DNA of 64,000 nucleotides from Promethearchaeota archaeon (GCA_019057775.1 JAHLWT010000255.1:1-64000), one strand, 5' to 3'; shown: positions 8,470 to 18,093, counted from the stretch's first letter. Notes: generated from the sequence alone by a model not told the origin. Numbers and translations: made by a program.

Positions 8470-9669
8470 ATGGAATATTTTGAAGAATTATTAAAAAAGC
8501 CATCAATTTTTAAGGATGAAAGCAAACTCGATATCAATTTCATACCAAAGAAATTACTACATCGAGGTAAAGAACTATCGCTTTTATCACAGCTTTTTTT
8601 AGCGCTAATAACTAAACCAAATTCAGTTTCGAGAAAAATCTTGATAACAGGAAAAACAGGAATAGGTAAAACTGTTACTGTGAAGTCATTTGGTGTTATA
8701 TTAGAGAGAATATCAAAAAAACGAAATCTAAAAATTAAATTTCTACATGTGAATTGTAGAAAAGAAAGAACAAGTTATAAAGTATTGAATACAATTATTC
8801 GACTTCTAGATAAGAAATTTCCAAAAAGAGGATATTCTTCACAAGATCTGTTGGATATACTTATTGATCTTCTTGAACACCAAGACTTACATTTATTAAT
8901 TGCATTAGATGAATTAAGCCATTTGATAAATAAGAATGATGATCTAATTTATTCTTTGACAAGAATCAATGAAGGTGTCATAAATGGAGAACAAAGGATA
9001 TCCCTTATCGGTATAGTAAGAGATATTACATGTTTAAATAATTTAGATAACAGTACGATGAGTACTTTACAGAGAAATATAATAAAATTTAATATTTATT
9101 CCAAAGAGCAAATTTTTGATATATTGAAGTATAGGACTGAAATAAGTTTAAATAAAAATGTATTGTCAAATAAATTAATTGAAATGATTTCGGATATCAC
9201 TTCTAATTCCTGTGATATAAGACATGGATTAAATCTATTGTGGCGAGCTAGTAAAATTGCTGAAAGTAAAAATTTAAAATACATTACTGCTGAATGTGTT
9301 AGATTGGCAAATCAAGATCTGCTTCCTTTTTTGACGTTAGATGTATTGAAATATATGAACACAAAACAACTAACATTTTTTCTCGCAATTGTAAGAGAAT
9401 TAAGTAATAGTGATGATATAGAAATTTCATTCTCAGAAATTTTAAAAAGTTACTACATTATATGTGAAAATTTTGGATTAAGTCCTAGATCTCATTCTCA
9501 ATTGTGGATTTATTTACAAGAATTAAAAAGAAATAATTTAGTTTTTATTAAAAATATAAGTGAAGGAATAAAAGGAAGGCGTGCGTTAATTAGGATCTCC
9601 GATTTAAGTTTACCTAAACTTGAAAGAAATATAGAACACCTATTAAATACTAAAGGTTTATTAATTTGA
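8470..9669 (+). CDS. cdc6: Cdc6/Orc1 replication initiator
   Basis: This 399-residue AAA+ ATPase has Walker A GKTGIGKT near residue 61, Walker B LLIALDEL near 147, a sensor/arginine region, and the Orc-type sensor II SCDIRHGLNLLWRA around 249. A C-terminal winged helix (about 300-390) would bind origin DNA. The order N-terminal segment, AAA+, wHTH matches archaeal Cdc6/Orc1. I looked for an ORB-like repeat in the 279-nt upstream gap and found none, so an adjacent origin is not supported by eye. Confidence 0.93.
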   Translation: MEYFEELLKKPSIFKDESKLDINFIPKKLLHRGKELSLLSQLFLALITKPNSVSRKILITGKTGIGKTVTVKSFGVILERISKKRNLKIKFLHVNCRKERTSYKVLNTIIRLLDKKFPKRGYSSQDLLDILIDLLEHQDLHLLIALDELSHLINKNDDLIYSLTRINEGVINGEQRISLIGIVRDITCLNNLDNSTMSTLQRNIIKFNIYSKEQIFDILKYRTEISLNKNVLSNKLIEMISDITSNSCDIRHGLNLLWRASKIAESKNLKYITAECVRLANQDLLPFLTLDVLKYMNTKQLTFFLAIVRELSNSDDIEISFSEILKSYYIICENFGLSPRSHSQLWIYLQELKRNNLVFIKNISEGIKGRRALIRISDLSLPKLERNIEHLLNTKGLLI

Positions 9670-9959
9670 TACTAAACACACAATTAAGAAAAGATCTTAT
9701 AGAAGATTTGTTAGGCTCAAGAGCTCGAGTTAAGATCTTAAAAGTTCTAGCAATAAATGAAGAGCTAACAATTTCTTTAATCATAAAGCAGACAAAATTG
9801 AACTATAATAGTGTTTCAAAACATTTGGATTATCTTAAAGTTGTTGATTTAGTTCAAGAAAAAAAATTTGGTCGAATTAGAATCTTTAGATTTAAATCAG
9901 AAAATCTCAAGGCGAGAAGTTTTAAAAATTTTATAAAAATATGGGAAGGTCGCTATTAA
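9666..9959 (+). CDS. Winged-helix (ArsR-like) regulator
   Basis: The 97-residue protein starts with TTG overlapping the cdc6 stop by 4 nt, so translation is probably coupled. Residues 18-65 (SRARVKILKVLAINEELTIS then LNYNSVSKHLDYLKVVDLV) form a classic ArsR-type helix-turn-helix, and residues 66-80 form the wing. No metal-binding cysteines are present. It probably regulates transcription and is co-expressed with cdc6. Confidence 0.8.
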   Translation: MILNTQLRKDLIEDLLGSRARVKILKVLAINEELTISLIIKQTKLNYNSVSKHLDYLKVVDLVQEKKFGRIRIFRFKSENLKARSFKNFIKIWEGRY

Positions 9960-9963
9960 GAAA

Positions 9964-10634
9964 ATGGGACTTATTTCACTATTTATGATTTTGAGCTATA
10001 TTATTATTAATATGTTTATATTTTTATATTACGATATAAAACTCCGTAAAATACCTAACTATTATTTTAAAATTTCAGTTGTGTTGAGTTTTTTCTTAAA
10101 CTTTCTTGAATCTATTTTATTTTTTTCTAATAATATTCTTAATTTTATAGCATTAAGATTATTTTTTTTTTTTTAGCATTCTTCCTATCTTTTATATTGT
10201 TTTGTCTTAGAATAATAGGTGGAAGTGATGGAAAACTGATGATTTTAATTTTTGCTACTCATCCTTTAAATTTCATGAGTTTAGGCTTCTTTTTCATATT
10301 TTTTTTACTATTTACACTATTTTTTGTTTTATTGATTATTTTTAATCTTACACGTAACAGTTTTTTTCACAAGAGGGTTTCATTCAAAATTTTCTTCAAT
10401 TCAATATTTATAGTCTCTTTTATTAAGAAAATATATATTATGGGTTTTTTCAAATTCGATGACTTTTTAAAATTATGTGATATTTGCGCAGAGAAAAATC
10501 AGATTAGATCGCTATTTTTAATCTATAATCATGAAAGAAAAAAAACGCAATTATTATTTCAAATTAGACCTCCTCTAATTATACTAGTAATTCTCTCATA
10601 TTTTACATTGTTTTTTTTAAAACTAGCTGTTTAA
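9964..10634 (+). pseudogene. A24 prepilin peptidase, interrupted at a T13 run
   Basis: Two reading frames together make one integral-membrane aspartic peptidase of about 223 residues. The first (9964-10176) has membrane helices and the DIKLRKIPN segment carrying the first catalytic Asp. The second continues in another frame with the GxGD-type motif IIGGSDGKLM and further hydrophobic helices to 10634. The break is inside thirteen consecutive T at 10162-10174; one more T would restore a single frame. The enzyme processes class III signal peptides of pilins and archaellins. Homologues of the rest of such a system occur at 12002-16150 and 26177. Sequencing error, slippage decoding or a real mutation are all possible. 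Confidence 0.75.
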
Positions 10635-10719
10635 TTAAATAAAATCAGAGTAATTTTAAATTAATTAATTTTTATTTAATTAATGAAGGATAATTATTTT
10701 TTGAAGTGAACAATATTTT

Positions 10720-11112
10720 ATGGAGATTGAAAAAACAAGAGAAACCTCATGGAAAATTCAATTAAAACATAAAGATGAGAATATTGAAATAACATCTGTT
10801 GAGATTAGTGGTGAAGTCAGGATCATTAAGCTATCACTTCTTAATAAAGATGAATCAATAAGAGTTGAAATGAATAAAGAAGAATTTTATAATTTTCTCT
10901 CTTTAATTTCCGCATTCAAAGATGTTGTGATTGGAGAAGAATCTTTTATATTAAATGATGACTTACGTGTATTCGAAGAAAAGTCTACTCAAATTCAAGA
11001 AGCTCAAAAGATAAATGGCAACCTCTATCAATTAAGCTCTGATAATTCTGAGGAAAATCTAGAAAACAACGAAAAAGACGAGTTAAATCCGAAAGAATGG
11101 GATCCGTGGTAA
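10720..11112 (+). CDS. Small acidic-tailed hypothetical protein
   Basis: The 130-residue protein has a predicted beta-rich N-terminal 85 residues (WKIQLKHKDENIEITSVEIS and following strands) and an acidic, Asn/Glu-rich C-terminal tail ending ELNPKEWDPW. There is no signal peptide. No family is recognised. It converges on the V4R-like gene. Confidence 0.65.
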   Translation: MEIEKTRETSWKIQLKHKDENIEITSVEISGEVRIIKLSLLNKDESIRVEMNKEEFYNFLSLISAFKDVVIGEESFILNDDLRVFEEKSTQIQEAQKINGNLYQLSSDNSEENLENNEKDELNPKEWDPW

Positions 11113-11121
11113 TATTATCGA

Positions 11122-11610
11122 TTATCTTATTCTATCAATTTTAAATTCACAGAAATTTAAATTTAAATCTTCAAGACAGCAATTATTTTCATTAACATTT
11201 ACTCTATATAATGCAAACTCTCCAATACCAGTTAAAATTCCGGTTATAAAATAACAAAAGTATTTTGATTTATTTTCTAATTCAGAAGAAATATTGTGAT
11301 AAAGATTTATAATAATTAAATCATCGGATATTTGTTTTGGAACAAATCTGCCCCATCCATGGTTGCTTAATAAATTACAAAATTGGTTTATTAAATCTTC
11401 TAGAGTTTTAGGTTTTACATTCTCTTCCCAATTTTGTATTAATGTCCAACCTGTTTTTTTCCCAAGCCAAACTAATAATGATTTTACCCCTTCACCGTAA
11501 ATTGATGATAAGATGTCAATTATTTGAGGAGGAAAAAATACAAATCGATCGTTATAAAGTAGGTATTTACCTTTATTATATTTGAGACCTTTCAATTTTA
11601 AATTTCTCAT
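11122..11610 (-). CDS. V4R/Bet3-like domain protein
   Basis: The 162-residue protein has the layout of V4R domains: RFVFFPPQIIDILSSIYGEG near the N-terminus, a central LLSNHGWGRF, a strand with Asn-rich turns, then FCYFITGILTGIGEFAL and a final C-C-E...FCEFKI. V4R domains are small-molecule binding and share a fold with the TRAPP subunit Bet3. Cys residues near the C-terminus (NCCLED, FCEF) are typical. Single-domain V4R proteins occur in Asgard genomes, where a TRAPP link has been considered. Its ligand cannot be read from the sequence. Confidence 0.6.
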   Translation of the reverse strand: MRNLKLKGLKYNKGKYLLYNDRFVFFPPQIIDILSSIYGEGVKSLLVWLGKKTGWTLIQNWEENVKPKTLEDLINQFCNLLSNHGWGRFVPKQISDDLIIINLYHNISSELENKSKYFCYFITGILTGIGEFALYRVNVNENNCCLEDLNLNFCEFKIDRIR

Positions 11611-11694
11611 AATTATTATCAGCTTTTTTTCTTATATATTATTTACTAAAATTTTGAGATCTTTAAATATATTCTGAAGAATTATACTTCGGAG

Positions 11695-11994
11695 ATGTTA
11701 GATTTACATATACTATTAATAGAAATATTTTTCGTTCTAAGCATTTTTATAATTCTATTTATTTTTTCTGTTATGTCTGTTGATATAATTATAACGCTAA
11801 TCTCTTTCTTATTATTTATGATTTTGTTAATACCATTTTATCTTCTTCTAAATAAACTAGAATTACTAGTGTACATCAACGATATTCAAAACATTCCATT
11901 TTTCAAAATTATTCTTTTTTCTTCAACACTTATTAATTTATTTATAGGATTTTATTTATTTATACAACTTGTTTACTTATTGTTTTACGCTTAA
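11695..11994 (+). CDS. Small three-helix membrane protein
   Basis: The 99-residue product is almost wholly hydrophobic, with three probable membrane helices (about residues 5-28, 32-52 and 70-97). It lies convergent with the pilus platform gene, 7 nt between stops. It has no recognised family, and low-complexity hydrophobic frames can be spurious in AT-rich DNA. Confidence 0.4.
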   Translation: MLDLHILLIEIFFVLSIFIILFIFSVMSVDIIITLISFLLFMILLIPFYLLLNKLELLVYINDIQNIPFFKIILFSSTLINLFIGFYLFIQLVYLLFYA

Positions 11995-12001
11995 ATTCAG
12001 T

Positions 12002-13528
12002 TTATATAAATGTCATGACATTTATGAATGAACTTAAAAAAGTTAAAATAAAGATAAGAGTTATTATGAATAGTATCAATGGCTTATTTTGGTGATTAAT
12101 AACATTTAAGAAGCAATTCGATGTAATTAAAACACTTGTTATTAGTACTATTAAAATAATAATTAAATAATCGGTCTTTATTAAATTACTCATATCATTT
12201 AAAAACATGTTATTATCAAAGTCAATATTTTCTTGAATTAAAAGGAAAAAAGGGATCATTCCAGAAATAGCCCCAATTAAGATAGGCAATAAAAAAATAA
12301 AAAAATAAATTTTAAACTTCTCCCCCTTTATGATAATCTCTAACTTTTCCCCCATTTTTTGGTGTTTAGAGATTATCTTTAAAAGATCTAAAATTTTTTC
12401 AGAAGAATAATAAGAATTTTCATTAATGCATTTTTGAATGAAATCCATTATGACACTATAACGAAAATTTTTCATTTTTAATTTAAGAACATCTACCATC
12501 TCGTTGAAGGAGTAATTAAAATTTATTAGGCCAGATATTATAGATTTTATAGGCTGATTCAATAATATAAGTTGATTTTTATTCTGTCTATAGGATTTAA
12601 TGTAGCATTTTTCTGGGGAAGCATTACTTTTTAAATTGTTAGCAAAACCCCTTAAAAAGATTACAAATTCATTAAACTTCTTTGTTTCTAACTTAGAATA
12701 ATTATTTAAAACACCAATTAAATAAGAGTTTTTTTTTACTAATTTTCGAAATAAAATGTTTAAAAGAAACAAGAATAAAGGGACAAATAATGATAAAAAA
12801 ATCATGTTTATTAATTGAAATAAGATTAGGAAACACAATCCAAGAGGAAAAAATAATCCAATAAAGAAAATTATACTAATTCTTGATTGTAATTCTCTCA
12901 AGAAGATTTTAAATTTCTTCTCTAAATCATTATCGTTATCATCCATAAAAGTTGAATCAATATTGAAATTATTTATGAGTAAGTATTTCAAAAAATCATC
13001 AAAATCCTTTGAAGGGGTTATTAACTTTATAAGTTCATCTTCAGGTGCCAAACCTTCATGAACATTTTTTAAAATTACTTTAAAATCATAAGATAATGGA
13101 AGCTTATAGTCTTTAATGAGTGTTATAAAATTTAGAGCATAATCAGAATTCTTTTTTAGAAGTTTATGAATTAAAGAAAAATCTATCTTTATTAAATATA
13201 ACATAGCATTAATTAACGATTCTTTTTTGTTTATTCTATTATATAAAATTAAGTTGAATCTATGAGCAAAAATTAAAGAAATTAGAATTGAGATTAATGA
13301 AAGAATGAATATATTATATCCTGTAAGATTTATCAAAATTATAATTATAATAATAAATGATGCTAAGAAAATTGTAAAACTAGCTTTATTAATATCAGTT
13401 TCATCAATACCATAAAATTTTTTGTATAAATTATTAAATCTATCGTTTAATACCTTAAATTTTAATTTAGGAAGCCTAAACCTATGGAATTTTTTACAAA
13501 AAGATAGATATTTTTCTATATATTTCAT
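12002..13528 (-). CDS. Type II/IV secretion platform protein (TadC/ArlJ/GspF-like)
   Basis: This 508-residue integral membrane protein has a helical cytoplasmic N-terminal segment, paired membrane helices at about 50-90 and 215-265, a second cytoplasmic helical region, and further helices near 400-420 and 455-508. The arrangement and gene order next to a secretion ATPase match TadC/GspF/ArlJ membrane platforms. It overlaps the pilin-like gene by 4 nt. Sequence is diverged, so which subgroup it belongs to is not settled. Confidence 0.72.
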   Translation of the reverse strand: MKYIEKYLSFCKKFHRFRLPKLKFKVLNDRFNNLYKKFYGIDETDINKASFTIFLASFIIIIIILINLTGYNIFILSLISILISLIFAHRFNLILYNRINKKESLINAMLYLIKIDFSLIHKLLKKNSDYALNFITLIKDYKLPLSYDFKVILKNVHEGLAPEDELIKLITPSKDFDDFLKYLLINNFNIDSTFMDDNDNDLEKKFKIFLRELQSRISIIFFIGLFFPLGLCFLILFQLINMIFLSLFVPLFLFLLNILFRKLVKKNSYLIGVLNNYSKLETKKFNEFVIFLRGFANNLKSNASPEKCYIKSYRQNKNQLILLNQPIKSIISGLINFNYSFNEMVDVLKLKMKNFRYSVIMDFIQKCINENSYYSSEKILDLLKIISKHQKMGEKLEIIIKGEKFKIYFFIFLLPILIGAISGMIPFFLLIQENIDFDNNMFLNDMSNLIKTDYLIIILIVLITSVLITSNCFLNVINHQNKPLILFIITLIFILTFLSSFINVMTFI

Positions 13529-13953
13529 ACGATTACTGAATTTATTAGTTTTATGATAATAAAAAAGGAATTATAAGAAATATTTAATGTGTAGATTTTT
13601 GAAGGTATATTATGAAAATTTGATTTAGAAAACGTTTCATTGTACACTAAAATTTTGTTATAAACCTTTTCATCAAAAAAAAACGCGTATTCAGCAAAAT
13701 GATCATAAAAACTAATATTTATACCATTCGGGTATTTAATTTTTTTTAGGTAAGACTCATTGGGATTTTGAATAGCAAAAATTATAGATTGATCAATTTC
13801 ATTTATAAAATTCATATAATTTTCTAATTCTCTCTTCTCATTCCTATTAAATTCAACGATTTCTCCTAACAATGGTGTTATTAGCGAAGAAAAAATTGTT
13901 AAAATTAAAATTCCAAAACCGATTAATAATGACTTTTCTAATAAATTTGTCAC
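13525..13953 (-). CDS. Pilin-like single-pass protein
   Basis: The 142-residue protein has an N-terminal hydrophobic helix (residues ~8-32, LLIGFGILILTIFSSLITPL) followed by an extracytoplasmic-looking domain and another hydrophobic stretch at the end. It sits between platform and ATPase genes, overlapping the former by 4 nt. Position and shape suggest a minor pilin or pseudopilin, but no clear class III cleavage motif (Lys/Arg-Gly before the helix) is visible. Confidence 0.6.
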   Translation of the reverse strand: MTNLLEKSLLIGFGILILTIFSSLITPLLGEIVEFNRNEKRELENYMNFINEIDQSIIFAIQNPNESYLKKIKYPNGINISFYDHFAEYAFFFDEKVYNKILVYNETFSKSNFHNIPSKIYTLNISYNSFFIIIKLINSVIV

Positions 13954-13969
13954 AATGCAATTTATAAAT

Positions 13970-16150
13970 TTAAAAATTTAAACTACGATTCTTTTTCCAT
14001 TTATTCCAAAAAGATGTTAATGCTTCTATTGATCTTAAAGAATAATAAGAAATTTTATGAAAAAAATTAACTAATTCTTTGTTAGCCAGCTTATCAGTTC
14101 TTAAGAGGTATTCAAATATTTCAATATAAATTTTCATACACAAATTAAATTTGTATTTGGGAAGATCCTCGTAATTTAAAAGTTCTTTAATCACATTTGC
14201 CGTGTAAAGCGGTCTAATGGGTTCCCATTTTTGAAACTGAGGGTTGTACTTGATAATAGGAGAATATAAATTGTTGGCATCGGTAGGATTTTTATTAATT
14301 TCAAAAACACCTATAATTCTTCTTTTAGAAAGGTCTTTCTTCATAAGAATAATTAAATCCAAATCACTTAAACAAGATTTATTTATTTTAAAGTGGTATA
14401 GAAATCGATTTATTAACGAATCTAAATTCTTGGAATGAATTGTTTGGAACCCTCTTAAGCCAGCAGCAAGACAATGAAACATTGCTTCTGATTCCTCTTT
14501 AGTTAAAATTTCACCTAGATAAATAATATCGGGTGTTCTGTGTAGTAATGTTTTAATCAAATTGCTCTTTGAATATTTTTTGTCTAATGTACTTTCTAAT
14601 GAGTCAACTTTGTATTTTAATTGATGTTTCTTAAAAACAATTTGGTTTAACGATTCTGTAATATTTTCAATATAGATTTTTCTAAATTCTTTTGGTGTTA
14701 ATAAATCAAAAGCATTGATTAAAGTCGTCTTTCCTGTATCAGTCTCACCGGTCGCAGTTATATTTTTCCTTCGGAGAACATTAAAATATAAAAATGCTGC
14801 TATTAGAGGATCTAAAGTTCCGTTTTTCAATAAATCTTGTATTGTCAAAATATTTTTATTTAATTTTCTTATATCTAAAGCAAAATTATTAATTTGAATA
14901 GGATTAACATCGATTGAAAATCTACAATAAAAAAATTTATTTTTCATGACAAATTTTATGGTTGGATTAACAAAATCAAGTCTTTTACCACTATATAACC
15001 TAAAAAATGTTTTTATACGTTCAACTTCTTTTAGATTAAATCTTATTTCAGTTCGACATCGACCATATATTTGGTGATTTATATAGATCGCATCATCAGG
15101 AGAGTCTAAGAAAATTTCTTCAATAAAATCATCGACCAATAACGGAAATAATTTATTAAAATTTAATTTCGTTAAACCTGCGATAATGCCAATCTTATTA
15201 CGAATAACTTTAGAAAACTTGAATTTAGAATCTAAATATTTTGTAGATTTTATTTTATAAATTTCTAATAAACTTTCTAATGGAATAAGTCTATCAAACT
15301 CATCTATTTCTAAATTCTGTAATGTATCTTGGATGATGTTATTAAAATAATCTTCATTTTCTTTTCCATTAAAAAAGAATTTTACAGTATATCTCTTCTC
15401 ATTTTCATATGATAACATATATATATGAACATGAAAAATATTATACTCTCCTATTTTATATGAATGCAATAATTCCCAATCTTCTCTAAATGTGATATTT
15501 TTATTATTTCTGTTTTTTTTTATTAGAAATAAACTCCCTGAAAAAAGCAGTTCATAGAAGAGTTCAGATTTTTGTATTTTTATATCATTATTCTGCCAGT
15601 TTTTCAATTTTCCAATTATTTCTAAACTGGAAAAAATTCTTATTAAAGATCTTTCTAAATTATCATAGTAATCAAAGCAATCCTGGCAGATAGAGTCATC
15701 AATTCTTTTATTTTTAAACATCTCATACCTTTTTATAATAAAATTATAAATTATAATTGGATCGTAATACTTAGAATCATTAATTTTCTTTAAAGATGGA
15801 AAATTTGGCAAAATTTTACATGAAAACCCCCTATATTTACATTTTTGAAGTCTAATATCCTCAATCTTTTGATTGGTGCTCTTAATTTTTTTTAAACGTT
15901 TGAAATAGGATAGAAACATATTATATTTCTTTGGCTTAATTATAATTGAATCTTGTAGCAGAGAAATATAATCAAATTTGCGATCTTTATTTTTAAATAA
16001 ACTTTTTAAAAAACAAAATTTACAAATTTTAGAAGTATAGATATTTTTCTCCTTTTCTAGGCAGCTATAACAGTCTATAATTAAAACTTTCTCTTTGATA
16101 CCCTCTATATTTACATTTTCATTAAAAAAAGTTAGATCTTTTGATGCCAT
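13970..16150 (-). CDS. Type II/IV secretion ATPase (TadA/ArlI/GspE-like)
   Basis: This 726-residue protein powers pilus or secretion assembly. Walker A is TATGETDTGKTT around residue 464. Walker B/Asp-box follows at RTPDIIYLGEI, and the His-box at RGFQTIHSKNLDSLI. The N-terminal 60 residues contain CYSCLEKEK and CKFC, a possible zinc site, with more Cys near CKYRGFSC and CQDCFDY. It is longer than typical archaeal TadA/ArlI (about 500). It is first in a three-gene minus-strand operon with the pilin-like and platform genes. Confidence 0.88.
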   Translation of the reverse strand: MASKDLTFFNENVNIEGIKEKVLIIDCYSCLEKEKNIYTSKICKFCFLKSLFKNKDRKFDYISLLQDSIIIKPKKYNMFLSYFKRLKKIKSTNQKIEDIRLQKCKYRGFSCKILPNFPSLKKINDSKYYDPIIIYNFIIKRYEMFKNKRIDDSICQDCFDYYDNLERSLIRIFSSLEIIGKLKNWQNNDIKIQKSELFYELLFSGSLFLIKKNRNNKNITFREDWELLHSYKIGEYNIFHVHIYMLSYENEKRYTVKFFFNGKENEDYFNNIIQDTLQNLEIDEFDRLIPLESLLEIYKIKSTKYLDSKFKFSKVIRNKIGIIAGLTKLNFNKLFPLLVDDFIEEIFLDSPDDAIYINHQIYGRCRTEIRFNLKEVERIKTFFRLYSGKRLDFVNPTIKFVMKNKFFYCRFSIDVNPIQINNFALDIRKLNKNILTIQDLLKNGTLDPLIAAFLYFNVLRRKNITATGETDTGKTTLINAFDLLTPKEFRKIYIENITESLNQIVFKKHQLKYKVDSLESTLDKKYSKSNLIKTLLHRTPDIIYLGEILTKEESEAMFHCLAAGLRGFQTIHSKNLDSLINRFLYHFKINKSCLSDLDLIILMKKDLSKRRIIGVFEINKNPTDANNLYSPIIKYNPQFQKWEPIRPLYTANVIKELLNYEDLPKYKFNLCMKIYIEIFEYLLRTDKLANKELVNFFHKISYYSLRSIEALTSFWNKWKKNRSLNF

Positions 16151-16271
16151 TTAATCATTTTTATTGATAGCAAAATTTAAAGACCCCACTTTTATTTTTT
16201 AAAGAGAATTTTCTAATGAAAAAATTTATTTATTTTAAAAAATTCCTATCCAAAAGAAAAAGTGATAAATT

Positions 16272-17291
16272 ATGGGTCACCGTAAGAAACATGCACCTAG
16301 ACACGGTTCATTGGCTTTCCTTCCAAGAAAGAGAGCAATACAGCCAAAATCTCGGATAAGGCATTGGTTGGATAATTCTGATGACATTAATTTTCTTGGA
16401 TTTGCGGGTTTTAAAGCTGGAATGACTCATATTACATATATCGAAGATCAACCTAATAGTCCTTATTATGGAAAAGAATTGATGAAACCAGTAACTGTTA
16501 TAGAAGTCCCACCATTAATTCTTATCGGGATTAGAGTCTATAATCATGATGAATATGGAAAATTTATAATTGGCGAAATTTTTACAAAAGATTTTAATAA
16601 TTATATTTCCCGAAAGATTAATTTACCAAATTTAGATAATTATGATCCTAAAGAAATCAAAAATCAGATTTTAAAAAACATTAATCACACCAGTGAAGTT
16701 AGAGGAATTTTTCAAACACAACCTTATAAAACATCATTACCTAGAAAAAAACCGGACATTATTGAAATAAAGGTGAATTCTAAAAATCAAGTTAAAGATG
16801 AATTTACTTTTGCATTTGAAAATCTAGGAAAAGAGATTAAAGCTAAAGATGTTTTAGAGGAGGGTGAATTGATTGATGTGATATCGGTAACAAAAGGAAA
16901 AGGGTTCCAGGGGCCTGTAAAACGTTTCGGAATAAAAATACTTCCTCGCAAGAATAGTAAAGTAAGGAGAGCTGTTGCTTGTATAGGGCCTTGGCATCCG
17001 GCTAGGGTTCTCTATACGGTTCCCCGCGCAGGACAATTAGGATTTCATCAACGAACTGAATATCATAAAAGAATTATGGTTATCGGGGAGAATGAAGAAG
17101 AGATCAATCCTAAAGGAGGATATATAAGGTATGGAAGAATTCGAGGTGAATACTTATTAATTTTAGGGTCAATTCCTGGACCTAAGAAAAGGTTAATTAG
17201 AATAAGAAAAACTATGAGACCTTCAAGATCATTTATTACAAAAACGCCTGAAATAACTTTTATCAGTCGAGAGAGCCATCAAAGAAGATAA
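16272..17291 (+). CDS. rpl3: Ribosomal protein uL3
   Basis: The 339-residue product begins MGHRKKHAPRHGSLAFLPRK, the archaeal uL3 N-terminus. It also carries the GFKAGMTH, GKGFQGPVKR and WHPARV...RAGQLGFHQRTEY blocks near the peptidyl-transferase centre. The start is supported by AGTGAT five nt upstream. It is followed at once by uL4 and uL23, the archaeal S10-operon order. Confidence 0.98.
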   Translation: MGHRKKHAPRHGSLAFLPRKRAIQPKSRIRHWLDNSDDINFLGFAGFKAGMTHITYIEDQPNSPYYGKELMKPVTVIEVPPLILIGIRVYNHDEYGKFIIGEIFTKDFNNYISRKINLPNLDNYDPKEIKNQILKNINHTSEVRGIFQTQPYKTSLPRKKPDIIEIKVNSKNQVKDEFTFAFENLGKEIKAKDVLEEGELIDVISVTKGKGFQGPVKRFGIKILPRKNSKVRRAVACIGPWHPARVLYTVPRAGQLGFHQRTEYHKRIMVIGENEEEINPKGGYIRYGRIRGEYLLILGSIPGPKKRLIRIRKTMRPSRSFITKTPEITFISRESHQRR

Positions 17292-17298
17292 AGGTGAT
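17292..17298 (+). promoter_or_regulatory. Ribosome binding site deciding the uL4 start
   Basis: AGGTGAT is a perfect complement to the archaeal 16S 3' tail. Exactly 5 nt separate it from ACG at 17304, as 5 nt separate AGTGAT from the uL3 ATG. Stops TGA and TAA at 17295-17300 close the frame upstream, so no earlier start exists. Confidence 0.7.
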
Positions 17299-17303
17299 AA
17301 AAT

Positions 17304-18092
17304 ACGGAAAAAATTAATGTTTATAATTTAGAAGGGCAACAAAAGGGATTTATCGATAAACCAAAGATATTTAATGCAAAACCTAGATTAGATATAATTC
17401 AAGAATCAAGTGCAATCTCCCAAAGTAAAAATAAGCAAATTCAAGGAAGAGATAAGAGAGCGGGTTTAAGGAATACAGCAGAAGGTTGGGGGACGGGTCA
17501 TGGAGTTTCCCGTGCACCAAGAATTAAAGGAGGGGGCTTTATTACGTCAAGACAAGTAGGACGGGTCCCGTTTGCTAAAGGAGGTCGTCGCACACATCCG
17601 ATTAAAACCGAGAAGAACATTCAGAAAAAAATAAACAAAAAAACAAATAAAATTTCTATCGCTCATGCAATTTCAGCTTCGGGGTATAAAAATTGGGTTG
17701 AAAAAAGAGGGTATAGTATTGAAAATATTCCTGATATTCCTTTAGTTGTTGATGATAAAATACAAACAATTAAAAAAACCGCAAAAATGTATTCCATTTT
17801 GTGTAAATTAGGGTTCCAAGAAGAATTATTAAAGGTTAAAAGAAGTAAAAAACTAAGATCTGGAAAAGGTAAAACAAGAGGAAGAAAGTATAAAAAGAAA
17901 AAAGGAATATTAGTAGTTATAAAAGATGATTTTGGAATTATCAAAGCCTCGAGAAATATTTCAGGAACGGAGATTATTAAATTTGAAAACTTGTCTATAA
18001 ATAATTTAGCACCTGGTGGTGTTCCTGGTAGATTAATAATCTGGACTCAATCTGCATTTAATGAACTAAATAATTATGAGGTTACTATTTAG
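17304..18092 (+). CDS. rpl4: Ribosomal protein uL4, apparent ACG start
   Basis: From 17304 the frame reads EKINVYNLEGQQKGF after the start codon, the standard archaeal uL4 beginning. It continues through RDKRAGLRNTAEGWGTGHG, the RVPFAKGGRRTHPI loop and the C-terminal domain to residue 262, a normal archaeal length. The first ATG in frame is at 17787 and would drop two thirds of the protein. No ATG, GTG or TTG occurs between the upstream stop (17298-17300) and the conserved block. ACG at 17304 has ideal spacing to AGGTGAT; ATT at 17313 is the alternative. Confidence 0.92.
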   Translation, partial: TEKINVYNLEGQQKGFIDKPKIFNAKPRLDIIQESSAISQSKNKQIQGRDKRAGLRNTAEGWGTGHGVSRAPRIKGGGFITSRQVGRVPFAKGGRRTHPIKTEKNIQKKINKKTNKISIAHAISASGYKNWVEKRGYSIENIPDIPLVVDDKIQTIKKTAKMYSILCKLGFQEELLKVKRSKKLRSGKGKTRGRKYKKKKGILVVIKDDFGIIKASRNISGTEIIKFENLSINNLAPGGVPGRLIIWTQSAFNELNNYEVTI

Positions 18093-18093
18093 A

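Noticed and set aside
17663..17944. 93-residue minus-strand frame inside uL4
   Set aside because: Antisense to conserved ribosomal protein sequence.
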